Shown here in pieces: positions 9,256 to 18,287 of a stretch of DNA of 64,000 nucleotides (position 1 is its first letter; the number at the start of each line of letters is the position of its first letter). Both the position numbers and the translations under genes were made by a program. The DNA lies in the NCBI RefSeq assembly GCF_008364795.1, contig NZ_VTTM01000004.1, positions 403,297-467,296 on the forward strand. Reading direction: 5' to 3'. Source of the stretch: Azospirillum oryzae. Lineage in GTDB: Bacteria; Pseudomonadota; Alphaproteobacteria; Azospirillales; Azospirillaceae. The notes beneath the pieces are model-generated. The model searched no databases. It was not told the origin of the DNA and worked only from the letters and a program-made list of their open reading frames with translations.

Positions 9256-10613
9256 CCGAGCCGCAGGTTGTGATCGTCGGCGCCGGCCCCGCCGGGATCC
9301 GTGCGGCCCAAACGCTGGCGGCGGCCGGCCTGTGCCCGACGGTGATCGACGAGGGCGCGCGGGCCGGCGGGCAGATCTACCGCCGCCCGCCCGACGGCTT
9401 CATCCGTCCGCCCGGGACGCTCTATGGCTCGCAGGCCGGCAAGGCGGTCGCGCTGCACACTGCCTTCGACGGGCTGGTGGCGGCCGGCCGCATCGTCCAT
9501 CTGCCACGCCGGTCAGTCGTCGCCCTGGCCGACGGGACGCTGCACACGGTCGGCGAAAGCGGAAGCCGCCGGATCGGCTACGACCGGCTGATCCTGGCGA
9601 CCGGGGCGACCGACCGCCTTGCCCCGCTGCCGGGTTGGCAGGCGCCCGGCGTCTACAGCCTGGGGGCGATGCAGATCGCGCTGAAGGCCCAGGGTGTGGC
9701 GATGGGGCGGCGGATCGTGCTGGCCGGGTCCGGGCCGCTGCTGACCCTGCTGGCGACGCAGCTGCTGAAAGCCGGGGCAGAGGTCGCCGCGGTCCTCGAC
9801 ACCGCCGGCATGCGCGCCCAGATCGCCGCCTTCCGCGACCTTGCCGTCCGTCCGTCCTTCGCCCTGCAAGGGCTGGCGATGCGGGCGCGGCTCGGGCGGC
9901 ACTACCATGCCGGGGTGGTTCTGGAGGGAATTGAAGCGTCGGACACCGGGGTGACGGCAATTCGCTGGACGGATGCCGGCGAGCAGGCGCGGCGGACGGC
10001 GTGCGACGCGGTTGGGCTCGGCTGGCATCTGAAGGCGGAAACCCAGCTTGCCGATCTCGCCGGCTGCCGGTTCGCCTACGACGCGACATGGTCGCAATGG
10101 TTGCCCTGCACCGATCGGATGGGCCGTGCCGGGGACGGCGTCTATCTGGCCGGCGACGGTCTGCGCCTGCTGGGGGCCGATGGGGCGGAGGTCGCCGGGC
10201 GTCTCGCCGCCGCCGCCTGTCTGTCCGATCTGGGCCTGCCGGCACCGGATACCGCTGCCGACCTCAAGCGCCTCGACCGGCTGGAGCGCTTCGCACGCGG
10301 GATCGCCCGCGCCTTCCCCTGGCCGACGGATCAGGTGCGCGCCCTGCCGGACGATGCCGTTCTCTGCCGTTGCGAGGGGATCACGGCCGGCGCGGTGCGT
10401 GAAACGGCCGCCTATGGCGGGGCGGAGGCCAACCGGGTGAAGTCGCTGGGCCGTGCCGGAATGGGGCGTTGCCAGGGCCGCTATTGCCAGCTTGCGGCGG
10501 CCGATCTGATCGCCGTCACCGGCGGGCTTGCGCACGCCGGAGAAGTGGGGCGTCTGCGCGCGCAGGCCCCCGTGCGCCCGGCGCTGGTCAGCGCCTTGCT
10601 GGAGGAGGAATGA
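9252..10613 (+). CDS. FAD/NAD(P)-binding oxidoreductase with C-terminal BFD-like 2Fe-2S domain (alpha subunit)
   Basis: The 453-residue protein begins with the Rossmann motif VVIVGAGPAGIRAA (residues 6-19). It has a second nucleotide loop, LAGSGPLLTLLA, near residue 155 and a C-terminal BFD-like cluster site: LCRCEG, then GRCQGRYC (CxC...Cx4C). This is the layout of the alpha subunit of opine oxidase, HcnB and archaeal-type proline dehydrogenase complexes. The ATG at 9252 overlaps the previous stop. Together with the 2Fe-2S protein and the DAO protein it should form a dehydrogenase delivering electrons to the respiratory chain. The substrate is unknown; linkage to hydantoinase genes suggests an N-heterocyclic or N-substituted amino acid. 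Confidence 0.88.
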   Translation: MTEPQVVIVGAGPAGIRAAQTLAAAGLCPTVIDEGARAGGQIYRRPPDGFIRPPGTLYGSQAGKAVALHTAFDGLVAAGRIVHLPRRSVVALADGTLHTVGESGSRRIGYDRLILATGATDRLAPLPGWQAPGVYSLGAMQIALKAQGVAMGRRIVLAGSGPLLTLLATQLLKAGAEVAAVLDTAGMRAQIAAFRDLAVRPSFALQGLAMRARLGRHYHAGVVLEGIEASDTGVTAIRWTDAGEQARRTACDAVGLGWHLKAETQLADLAGCRFAYDATWSQWLPCTDRMGRAGDGVYLAGDGLRLLGADGAEVAGRLAAAACLSDLGLPAPDTAADLKRLDRLERFARGIARAFPWPTDQVRALPDDAVLCRCEGITAGAVRETAAYGGAEANRVKSLGRAGMGRCQGRYCQLAAADLIAVTGGLAHAGEVGRLRAQAPVRPALVSALLEEE

Positions 10614-10736
10614 GCCGCAGCGGGGGCCTACCCGGCCGGCCCCCGCCGCTGCATCCCTGAATATCCATGTTGATATTTAAAACATGATTGTGCATGATCT
10701 GAATATGTCTAATGATGTATCAGCGTGGTGTGCAGG
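10614..10736 (+). promoter_or_regulatory. AT-rich leader of the XRE-SulP pair
   Basis: About 70 bases here are distinctly AT-rich against a very GC-rich background. They contain a direct repeat, CATGAT-N4-CATGAT. This is the likely promoter/operator of the regulator and transporter. I cannot fix -35 and -10 boxes with confidence. Confidence 0.4.
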
Positions 10737-10997
10737 ATGATCACGGCTTCGCAGATGCGCGCCGCTCGGGCGCTCCTGGGGATCGACCAGAAGACACTCG
10801 CCGAAATGGCCGGACTGTCCGTTCCGACCATTCAGCGCATGGAGGCGAGCGACGGAAACGTGCGCGGCGTGGTCGACAGCCTGACCAAGGTGGTCGAAGC
10901 CCTCACCCAAGCCGGAATCGAACTGATCGGCGAGAATGCGCAGAGCATCGCCGGCGGCCGAGGCGTCCGGTTGAGGACACCGACGGAAAAATCCTGA
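10737..10997 (+). CDS. small XRE-family helix-turn-helix regulator
   Basis: The 86-residue protein is almost entirely an HTH: MRAARALLGIDQKTLAEMAGLS, then VPTIQRMEAS as the recognition helix. A short tail follows with no ligand or protease domain. I prefer the ATG at 10737; GTG codons at 10725 and 10728 are alternatives. It lies in an AT-rich patch and directly upstream of the SulP transporter in the same direction, so it may regulate that gene and itself. Its DNA target is unknown; a CATGAT repeat (10683-10688 and 10693-10698) in its own leader is a candidate. Confidence 0.8.
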   Translation: MITASQMRAARALLGIDQKTLAEMAGLSVPTIQRMEASDGNVRGVVDSLTKVVEALTQAGIELIGENAQSIAGGRGVRLRTPTEKS

Positions 10998-11079
10998 CGC
11001 CACACCCGATCGAACCTGCGACGGCGACCGCCGACCTGATGCCGACGATCCCGCCGCCTTATTGAAGGCCGCCGGACAG

Positions 11080-12861
11080 ATGACAGCCCGAACCGAACCG
11101 ATTTCCCAGCCCCCAATCTCCAAACCCCGTCAGCCCACCTTCGCCGAATTGTTCACCCCGAAGCTCGTCACCATTCTGCGCGAGGGGTACGGATTATCGA
11201 ATTTCCGCGCCGATGCGATCGCCGGGCTGACGGTGGCCATCGTCGCGCTTCCGCTTTCCATGGCGATCGCGATCGCGTCCGGCGCGTCGCCGGCCCAGGG
11301 GCTTTACACCGCGATCTTCGGCGGCTTTCTGGTGTCCGCTCTCGGTGGCAGCCGGTTCCAGATCGGCGGTCCCGCCGGCGCCTTCATCGTGCTGGTCGCC
11401 GCCACGGTCCAGGCGCACGGCATGGACGGGCTGATCCTCGCCACCATGCTGTCCGGCCTGATACTGGCGGCCATCGGCTTTCTCCAGTTGGGCACATATA
11501 TCAAATTCATGCCCTATCCGGTGACGGTCGGCTTCACCGCCGGCATCGCCGTCATCATCTTCGCCAGCCAGATCAAGGATCTGCTCGGGCTCCGCCTGGG
11601 CGTGCCGGAGCCGGGACCGCTGCTCGACAAGCTGCCGGTGCTGTGGTCGAGCCTGCCGACGGCGAGCCCAGCGGCGGTCGGGCTGGCCCTGGGGTCGATC
11701 GGCATCATCACCGGGCTGAAAGCCCTGCGACCCCACTGGCCGGGCATGCTGATCGCCGTTGCCGGAAGTGCCGCCGTAACCGCCGGCCTCGGCCTGAAGG
11801 TCGCGACGATCGGCACCGATTTCGGCGGCATTCCGCCGGGCCTGCCGATGCCGAGCCTGCCGGCCATTTCTCTCGACAAGATCCAAGCGGTTCTGCCGAG
11901 CGCCGTGTCGTTCGCGCTGCTCGGCTCCATCGAATCGCTGCTCTCGGCGGTGGTCGCCGACGGCATGACCGGGCGCCGCCACCGCTCCAACTGCGAACTG
12001 GTCGGGCAGGGCGCCGCCAACGTCGCCTCGGCCCTGTTCGGCGGATTCTGCGTCACCGGCACCATCGCCCGCACGGCGACCAATGTTCGCGCCGGTGCCC
12101 ATGGGCCGGTTTCCGGAATGCTGCACTCCGCGTTCCTGCTGGTCTTCGTGCTGGTCGCGGCGCCGCTGGCCAGCTTCATTCCGCTCGCCAGCCTTGCCGG
12201 CGTGCTGGCGGTCGTGTCCTGGAACATGGTCGAGAAGCCGGCGTTCGCGCTGCTGTTGCGTTCCTCGCGCGGGGACGCCGCGGTGCTGCTGTCGACCTTC
12301 CTGCTCACCATCTTCCGCGGTCTGTCGGAAGCCATCGTCATCGGCTTCGCGCTCGGTTCGGTGCTGTTCATCCATCGCATGTCGAAGGTGACGGCGATCG
12401 AAAGCCAGACCCCGTTCGTCGCCGAGGATCGGCCCGACGGCGCCTCCTCCGCCCGCACGCCCTACGATGAGGCCGCCGCCGATCCCGATGTGGTCATCTA
12501 TCGGATCTCCGGCGTGTTCTTCTTCGGCGCGGCGGCCTCGATCGGCTCGGTGCTCGACCGGATCGCCGACACGCATCGGGTGCTGATCGTCGATTTCGGT
12601 GCCGTGCCGTTTCTCGATTCCACCGCCGCCAACACCATCGAAGGGCTGGCGCACAAGGCGGCCCGGCGCGGCGTGAAGGTGATCCTGACCGGGACCAGCC
12701 ACGCGCTGCGGCAGGACCTGTTCAACCATGGGCTCAAGCCGCCTCTCGTCGCCTACGAACGGACGATTGAGGTCAGCCTGCGGAAGCTGCGGCGGAGCGA
12801 TGGGCGTATGACCGCCGGGGCGGACGTATCCGCCGAGACGTGGCGGGGCAACGAAGGGTAG
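11080..12861 (+). CDS. SulP-family inorganic anion transporter with STAS domain
   Basis: The 593-residue protein has the SLC26/SulP core of about 10-14 membrane segments, with the signatures LTVAIVALPLSMAIAIASG and GLYTAIFGGFLVSALGGSRFQIGGPAGAF. A C-terminal cytoplasmic STAS domain follows (about residues 465-580, including FGAVPFLDSTAANTIEGL). Family members carry sulfate, bicarbonate or dicarboxylates; no carbonic anhydrase is adjacent to point to bicarbonate. The ATG at 11080 was chosen; a TTG six codons upstream is possible. It follows the XRE gene by 82 bases. Confidence 0.92.
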   Translation: MTARTEPISQPPISKPRQPTFAELFTPKLVTILREGYGLSNFRADAIAGLTVAIVALPLSMAIAIASGASPAQGLYTAIFGGFLVSALGGSRFQIGGPAGAFIVLVAATVQAHGMDGLILATMLSGLILAAIGFLQLGTYIKFMPYPVTVGFTAGIAVIIFASQIKDLLGLRLGVPEPGPLLDKLPVLWSSLPTASPAAVGLALGSIGIITGLKALRPHWPGMLIAVAGSAAVTAGLGLKVATIGTDFGGIPPGLPMPSLPAISLDKIQAVLPSAVSFALLGSIESLLSAVVADGMTGRRHRSNCELVGQGAANVASALFGGFCVTGTIARTATNVRAGAHGPVSGMLHSAFLLVFVLVAAPLASFIPLASLAGVLAVVSWNMVEKPAFALLLRSSRGDAAVLLSTFLLTIFRGLSEAIVIGFALGSVLFIHRMSKVTAIESQTPFVAEDRPDGASSARTPYDEAAADPDVVIYRISGVFFFGAAASIGSVLDRIADTHRVLIVDFGAVPFLDSTAANTIEGLAHKAARRGVKVILTGTSHALRQDLFNHGLKPPLVAYERTIEVSLRKLRRSDGRMTAGADVSAETWRGNEG

Positions 12862-12933
12862 GATCGCCTGTTGTCCGGCTCGGGAGGCGGGCGCCGTCCA
12901 AGCGGTGCCCTCTCCGCGGCAGAGGGGGGCGTC

Positions 12934-14973
12934 ATGAGAAAGCTGCTGATCGCACTGGCCGTCATCGTCGGTATGGTCGTCGTCGCGGTGGCCGCTCTGC
13001 CCTTTGTCCTGACCGGCGATTTCATTGCCCAGCGCATCGCCGCGGTGGTGAAGGAGCGCACCGGCCGCGATCTCGATCTCCGGATCGCCTCGATGACCCT
13101 GTTCCCGCGTCTGAAAGCAGCGGTCGCATCGGCGGCCTTGTCCGATGTGCCCGGCAGCGGACGCCCGCCGATGGTGGAGGTCGGGAGCGCCGAGCTGGAA
13201 ATGCCGCTGTGGCCCCTGCTGCACGGCACCGTGGAGTTGGAGCGCCTGCATGTCGACGGCCTGCGGGCCAATCTGGTGGCGGACACCGCCGGGCGCGGCA
13301 ATTGGGACTTCGGCGGCCAGGAAAGCGGCCGGGCTGCCCCGCCCGCCGGTCCGGCCGGGGCGAAGACGCAAGAGCTTCCCGACCTGCGTTTCGGCGACGT
13401 GCGCATCGGCAATGTGGTTGCCAGCTACACCGACCAGCGGTCCGGCCAGTCCATCGCCCTGTCGGATGGGTCGCTCGTGGTGGCGATGCCCGATCTCGAC
13501 ACGCCGGCCAATATCGAAGGCCATGCCGCGGTCAATGGCCGTGCGCTGACCCTGACGGCCCAGATCGACTCCCCGCGGGCGCTGGCCGCCGGCAACCCGA
13601 CGGCGGTGCGCGGGCAACTGGCATCCGACCTGTTCGAGGTCAAGCTGGATGCGAAACCGGAGGCCGACGGTCGTACCGGCGGGCCGCTGACAGCGTCGGT
13701 GCCCGACCTTCCCGCCCTGGCCGGGTGGCTGGGGGTTCCGAACGCGGGAACGCTGCCGGTGCGGACGGTCCATCTCACCGGCAGGGCCGGCCTCGGTGGG
13801 CCGCAGGCGTCGCTGGACGATTTCAACCTGATGCTCGACGATGCCAAGGCGAGCGGTGCGGTGCGCGCCGATTGGTCCGGCAAGGTGCCGGGCGTGACGC
13901 TGCGGGCGTCGGTCGATCCGATCGATCTCGACCGCTTCCTTCCCGCCCCTGCTCCAGCCCGTGGTGTACCGGCCCAGGGATCGGGCCCCGGTTCCGCCGA
14001 CGCCGGCTGGAGCGACGAGCCGATCGACGTTTCGTCGCTGCGGCGTCTGAACCTCGATGCGGTCGTCGACAGCAAGGGGACCAGAATCCGGGGCATCGAA
14101 ATCGGGCCCACCCGGACCAGCATCGCCCTTCGGGACGGCGTTCTGGCGGTCGATGTGCCGGACCTTTCCGCCTTCGGCGGCCGCACCAGCAGCGCAGTGA
14201 AGTTGGACGCTACGAAGCAGCCGGCCAGCTACGCTCTGAAGATGACCGCCAACGGCCTGCAGGCCGAACAGGTGCTGGCGACCTTCGCCGGGACCAACGT
14301 GATCCGCGGCACCACCGCGCTGGACATCGACGTGACCTCGGCCGGCGGCAGCCAGAAGGCGCTGGTGTCCGCCCTGATGGGCACGACCCACATCCTGTTC
14401 CGCGACGGTGCGCTGCGGGGGATCAACATCGCGGCCATCCTCCGCGATCCCGTCGCCGCCGCCACCGGGCGACTGCAGGCCGCTGCACGCGAAACCGACT
14501 TCGCCGAGTTCGGAGGCAACTTCCGCATCGATCACGGCGTGGCCCGCACCGGCGACCTGCGCATGCTGGCGCCGATCTTCCGCGTGGAGGGACAAGGCAC
14601 GGTGTCGCTGCCGGATCGGCGGCTGGACCTCCGCCTCGATCCGACCGTGACATCCAGCCTGAAGGGGCAGGGCGGGCAATTCGAAAAGGCCGGCGTGACG
14701 ATCCCCGTCCTGGTGACGGGGAGCTTCGGCGCACCCTCGATCCAACCCGATTTCAGCGGGGTCGCCCTATCGGCCATCAAGGATCCGGCGAAGGCCGCAG
14801 AGGCGGTGAGACGCCTGAAGGAAGGCGCCTCGCCGGCCGACATCCTCGGCGGCTTCCTCGGCTCAGGCAATTCCGGCAATTCAGGCACCGCCGACAAGCC
14901 GGCGGGAAACCTTCCCCTGCCGATTCCCGGCGGTCAGCTGCCGCCGGCGCTCAAGGACCTGTTCGGCCGGTGA
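12934..14973 (+). CDS. AsmA-family protein
   Basis: The 679-residue protein has one N-terminal membrane segment (residues 3-27) followed by a long periplasmic repeat-rich region. The start KLLIALAVIVGMVVVAVAALPFVLTGDFI and the C-terminal region with LRGINIAAILRD match the AsmA family. These proteins span the envelope and are linked to outer-membrane assembly and, in the wider AsmA/TamB/YhdP group, to phospholipid transport. The start at 12934 follows AGAGGGGGG. It lies 72 bases after sulP in the same direction, so co-transcription is possible but not required functionally. Confidence 0.85.
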   Translation: MRKLLIALAVIVGMVVVAVAALPFVLTGDFIAQRIAAVVKERTGRDLDLRIASMTLFPRLKAAVASAALSDVPGSGRPPMVEVGSAELEMPLWPLLHGTVELERLHVDGLRANLVADTAGRGNWDFGGQESGRAAPPAGPAGAKTQELPDLRFGDVRIGNVVASYTDQRSGQSIALSDGSLVVAMPDLDTPANIEGHAAVNGRALTLTAQIDSPRALAAGNPTAVRGQLASDLFEVKLDAKPEADGRTGGPLTASVPDLPALAGWLGVPNAGTLPVRTVHLTGRAGLGGPQASLDDFNLMLDDAKASGAVRADWSGKVPGVTLRASVDPIDLDRFLPAPAPARGVPAQGSGPGSADAGWSDEPIDVSSLRRLNLDAVVDSKGTRIRGIEIGPTRTSIALRDGVLAVDVPDLSAFGGRTSSAVKLDATKQPASYALKMTANGLQAEQVLATFAGTNVIRGTTALDIDVTSAGGSQKALVSALMGTTHILFRDGALRGINIAAILRDPVAAATGRLQAAARETDFAEFGGNFRIDHGVARTGDLRMLAPIFRVEGQGTVSLPDRRLDLRLDPTVTSSLKGQGGQFEKAGVTIPVLVTGSFGAPSIQPDFSGVALSAIKDPAKAAEAVRRLKEGASPADILGGFLGSGNSGNSGTADKPAGNLPLPIPGGQLPPALKDLFGR

Positions 14974-15165
14974 GGACGCCGGGAATGGCAGAGCCGGCAA
15001 TCTTGGCCGCAATCCATGCTGTGACGGAACAATAATACGAACGGAAGGGTGGATATGACCATCGCGGCGGTCCGCTGCCCTGTCGCCAGTTGCCGTAACG
15101 GTCCAGCGCCCTATGATCCTGGGCAATGACCGCCTGGACGGTCTCGCAAGATGAGGGTTCGGGAC

Positions 15166-15843
15166 ATGAGTGACGCATCAGCCGCCGGCTGGATCGAGTT
15201 GACGGCGGCGGACGGCCACCGGATGCGCGCCTATCGGGCGCCGGCCAAGGGCGAGGAGATCGGGCGCCTGATCGTGGCGCCGGAAATCTTCGGCATCAAC
15301 CACCACATCCGCAGCGTCTGCGATGGCTTCGCCAAGCAGGGCTTCACCACCGTGGCGCCCGACCTTTTCGACCGGGCCGAGCGCGGGGTCGAATTGCCCT
15401 ATGACGATGCCGGCATCCAGAGGGGCATCGCGCTGAAGAGCGCGGTCGCGACCGCCGATGCCTTGCAGGACGTCGCCGCTGCGCTGGCCCATCTGGGCGG
15501 TGACGGTTCGGCCGCCATCGTCGGCTATTGCTGGGGCGGCAGCATCGCCTGGGCGGCGGCCTCGGCTCTGCCCGTGCGCGCGGCCATCGGCTATTACGGC
15601 GGGGAGATCGGCAAGACGCTGGACAGCGCCCCACGGGTGCCGACCCTGCTGCATTTCGGCGAGCAGGACCACGCCATCCCGCTGTCGGTCGCCGAGGGGG
15701 TAAGCTCGCGCTATCCGTGGGTGCCGGTGCATGTCTATCCGGCCGGCCACGGCTTCAACTGCGACGAGCGGGGGAGCTTCCATCCGGAAAGCGCGGTTCT
15801 GGCGCTTCGCCGGACCGTAGGGCTGTTGCGGGCGGTGTTCTGA
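15166..15843 (+). CDS. dienelactone hydrolase-family alpha/beta hydrolase
   Basis: The 225-residue protein shows the catalytic triad of the family: Cys nucleophile in GYCWGGS, Asp in FGEQDHAIPL and His in YPAGHGFNCDERGSF. Members hydrolyse dienelactone in chlorocatechol breakdown, but many homologues act on unknown esters. No aromatic-degradation genes are nearby, so the substrate is open. The start at 15166 has GAGGG eight bases upstream; the ATG at 15151 is an alternative. Its last 89 bases overlap the 3' end of msrQ on the opposite strand. Confidence 0.88.
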   Translation: MSDASAAGWIELTAADGHRMRAYRAPAKGEEIGRLIVAPEIFGINHHIRSVCDGFAKQGFTTVAPDLFDRAERGVELPYDDAGIQRGIALKSAVATADALQDVAAALAHLGGDGSAAIVGYCWGGSIAWAAASALPVRAAIGYYGGEIGKTLDSAPRVPTLLHFGEQDHAIPLSVAEGVSSRYPWVPVHVYPAGHGFNCDERGSFHPESAVLALRRTVGLLRAVF

Positions 15844-16531
15844 CCGGCCGCGTTCCGATCGGCTTTGCGTCCTTCCGCCGCCTGTCCGTCTGCCGTCCCA
15901 GCCGGATCGGCCAGCGGCGGAAGGCCAGCAGCCCGATGCAGATCAGTGCATAGATCAGCGGCGTCGTCTGCCAGCCCTTCACCAGCATGATGAAGTGCAG
16001 GCAGCCGGCCAGCCCGGCGATGAACACGCACCGGTGCAGGGCGCGCCAGTTCTTGCCGCCCAATCGCTTGACCATGCCGTCGGTGGAGGTGGCGGCCAGC
16101 GTCGTCAGGATCAGGAAGGCGCCCATGCCGACCGTGATGTAGGGCCGCTTGACGATGTCCTTCCAGATCGCCGGCCAGTCGAAGAACTGGTCCAGCCCGA
16201 TGTATGTGGACAGGTGGACGCAGGCGTAGAAGAAGGCGAACAGACCCAGCATCCGGCGGAAGCGCGCCAGCCCGGCCACGCCCGTCAGCATGCGCAGCGG
16301 CGTCAGCGCCAACGCGATCAGCAGAAAGCGCAGAGCCCAGAGCCCGCTGGCCTTGACGCTTTCCAGCACCGGTTCGGCCCCCAGTTCGCCGGTGTAGGCG
16401 AGCCAGACGGTCCAGACCAGGGGAACAAGGGCGGCGGTGAAGACGACCGGCTTGGCCCAGCGGGACGCAAGGACGGCATTGGCGGCGGCGCGCCAATCGA
16501 CGCTGCCGGCGGAGGCTATGGAGTCGGCCAT
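15755..16531 (-). CDS. msrQ: MsrQ, haem-binding membrane subunit of the periplasmic methionine sulfoxide reductase
   Basis: The 258-residue protein is a ferric-reductase-like membrane protein with about six helices. Histidines in FYACVHLSTYIG, RALHRCVF and CLHFIM are the expected haem ligands. It passes electrons from the quinone pool or a flavin reductase to MsrP. It starts two bases after msrP, so the two form one operon. The C-terminal tail of about 50 residues (Arg/Pro/Ser-rich) is longer than usual and runs into the 3' end of the convergent dienelactone hydrolase gene. That suggests loss of an earlier stop. Confidence 0.92.
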   Translation of the reverse strand: MADSIASAGSVDWRAAANAVLASRWAKPVVFTAALVPLVWTVWLAYTGELGAEPVLESVKASGLWALRFLLIALALTPLRMLTGVAGLARFRRMLGLFAFFYACVHLSTYIGLDQFFDWPAIWKDIVKRPYITVGMGAFLILTTLAATSTDGMVKRLGGKNWRALHRCVFIAGLAGCLHFIMLVKGWQTTPLIYALICIGLLAFRRWPIRLGRQTDRRRKDAKPIGTRPVRTPPATALRSGEAPEPRFPDGSSPARRS

Positions 16532-16533
16532 CG

Positions 16534-17481
16534 TCAGAAATTCGCTTTCAGGTCCATCCCGGCATAGAGCGACGCGACCTCTTCGCCATAGCCGTTGAAG
16601 GGCAGCGTCTTGCGGCGGGAGAATTCGCCGACCCGCCGTTCCGTCGCCTGGCTCCAGCGCGGGTGGTCGACCTCCGGATTGACGTTGGAGTAGAAACCGT
16701 ACTCACGCGGCTGCGACTTGTTCCAGGCGGTCGCCGGCTGGTCCTTCGTCAGCGTGATCTTGACGATCGACTTGATCGACTTGAAGCCGTATTTCCACGG
16801 CACCACCAGCCGAATCGGTGCGCCGTTCTGATTGGGCAGAACCTCGCCATACATGCCGACGGCAAGCAAGGCCAGGGGGTGCATCGCCTCGTCCAGCCGC
16901 AGCCCCTCGGTATAGGGCCAGTCCAGCACCCAGGAGCGCAGGCCCGGCATCTGCTTGGGATCGTTCAGGGTCTGGAAGGCGACGTATTTGGCGTTGCCGG
17001 TCGGCTCCACCCGCTTCAGCAGCTCGGCCAGCGGGAAACCGACCCAGGGGATCACCATCGACCAGCCTTCGACGCAACGCAGGCGATAGATGCGCTCCTC
17101 CATCGGGAATTTCAGCATGTCCTCGATGCCGATGGTCATCGGCTTGGCGACCTCGCCGCCGATGGCGATCTCCCACGGGCGGGTCTTCAGCGTGCCGGCA
17201 TTCTCGGCCGGATCGCTCTTGCCGGTGCCGAACTCGTAAAAGTTGTTGTAGGTGGTGGCCGACTTCATCGGCGTCGTCGGATCGAACTTGGGATCGGCCG
17301 GCTTGATCGTGGTCTGCGCCTCGAAGGCGGCGGCCAGAGCGTTGCCGTTCCACACCGGCAGGCTGCCAAGCGCCATCGCGGCGGCGCCACCGGCCATAAG
17401 GCTGCGGCGCGACAGGAAAAGCTCCCGTGGCGTCACCTCGTCTTCGCGCGCTTGCGACGCGGTGGGGAATTTGAACAGCAT
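16534..17481 (-). CDS. msrP: MsrP, molybdopterin-dependent periplasmic methionine sulfoxide reductase
   Basis: The 315-residue protein has a twin-arginine signal near its start ([16 protein letters not shown]) and the YedY/MsrP sulfite-oxidase fold. The molybdenum-ligand cysteine lies in [14 protein letters not shown]. It reduces oxidised methionines in envelope proteins using electrons from MsrQ. The start at 17481 follows GGGAGAGG. Its stop lies two bases before msrQ, and the pair matches the classical msrPQ operon. Confidence 0.95.
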   Translation of the reverse strand: MLFKFPTASQAREDEVTPRELFLSRRSLMAGGAAAMALGSLPVWNGNALAAAFEAQTTIKPADPKFDPTTPMKSATTYNNFYEFGTGKSDPAENAGTLKTRPWEIAIGGEVAKPMTIGIEDMLKFPMEERIYRLRCVEGWSMVIPWVGFPLAELLKRVEPTGNAKYVAFQTLNDPKQMPGLRSWVLDWPYTEGLRLDEAMHPLALLAVGMYGEVLPNQNGAPIRLVVPWKYGFKSIKSIVKITLTKDQPATAWNKSQPREYGFYSNVNPEVDHPRWSQATERRVGEFSRRKTLPFNGYGEEVASLYAGMDLKANF

Positions 17482-18287
17482 CGACCCTCTCCCGAACGGA
17501 CCATTCCTGCCACTAACCATAGGTCTGCAGCCGGCCGCCGGCAAATCACAGGGTCTACACGATTGCGTGAGCGGGGATTCAGCGCCGTCCCAGCGGGATC
17601 ACCACTGCCGGTCCGCCGAGCCCGCCGCCGCGCGCCGCGCGCCGCGCCGGAAAGGGCAGGACGTCGGCCGGAGGGCGCGGCGGGTTGAGCATCGGCAATC
17701 CGGGCATTCCGGCGAAAGAATGGGCAAAGGCCACGCCCTGGTGGCAGGCGCGCATCCAAGAGAGCATGCAGCACATCGAAGCCTGCATGGTAAATGTCCA
17801 CAGAGTCATGGCCAAGCCCCGGGCTGTGAAGAAGGTTGTGTTGTCTTGCCCCGCGCCAGGCGGCCGGTGCCGGAAAGACCCGCCGTGGCTGGATCCTTAA
17901 CGATGACAACGGGTGAATCGTTCCGGTACCCGCTTGGTGCGCAATGGTCATTCGGCTGAATGAATGAGCTGATGAGGCCGGTTAAGCTCAAGAACCGGCC
18001 GTCTCCGTCATAAGTCATAGGCATAATCCTTCCGCACGAATTTGGGCCGCCTACGAAAGGCTAAATTGACCGGAATCGCCTTTACTTCATCGTGCGGGGC
18101 TGTAGGACTGCGCAGCCACTCTTCGGACTGGAGTGGTGTACGCACAGCCCTATTGCGGGTATTCGGCATTCCGGTTGTGTTGGCTTGCGTTTTCTTCGAC
18201 CGCGCGACAAAGCGGTTTTGCAGAGCGATTTCGGGGATGGGCGGAGCGCGGTCCATGGTGGGCTCGGCGCGCGGATTGGGGAACGGC
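17482..18287. other. 806-bp region without a confident gene
   Basis: This holds the msrP upstream region and the leader of the hybrid-kinase gene. A minus-strand frame at 17579-17815 (78 codons, high third-position GC, Met/Cys-rich start, Pro/Arg-rich end) and an overlapping plus-strand frame at 17685-17900 are possible small genes. Neither has a convincing ribosome-binding site or a recognisable family. The stretch 17880-18230 is lower in GC and probably contains the kinase promoter. I also see no RNA gene here. Confidence 0.4.

Noticed and set aside
10469..10660. A small plus-strand frame after the flavin alpha subunit
   Set aside because: It lies mostly inside the preceding gene in another frame, and its Arg/Gly composition is typical of a shadow.
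11194..14745. A minus-strand frame of about 1180 codons opposite sulP and the AsmA gene
   Set aside because: It spans two clear genes, has Arg/Gly/Gln-rich low-complexity composition and no domain.
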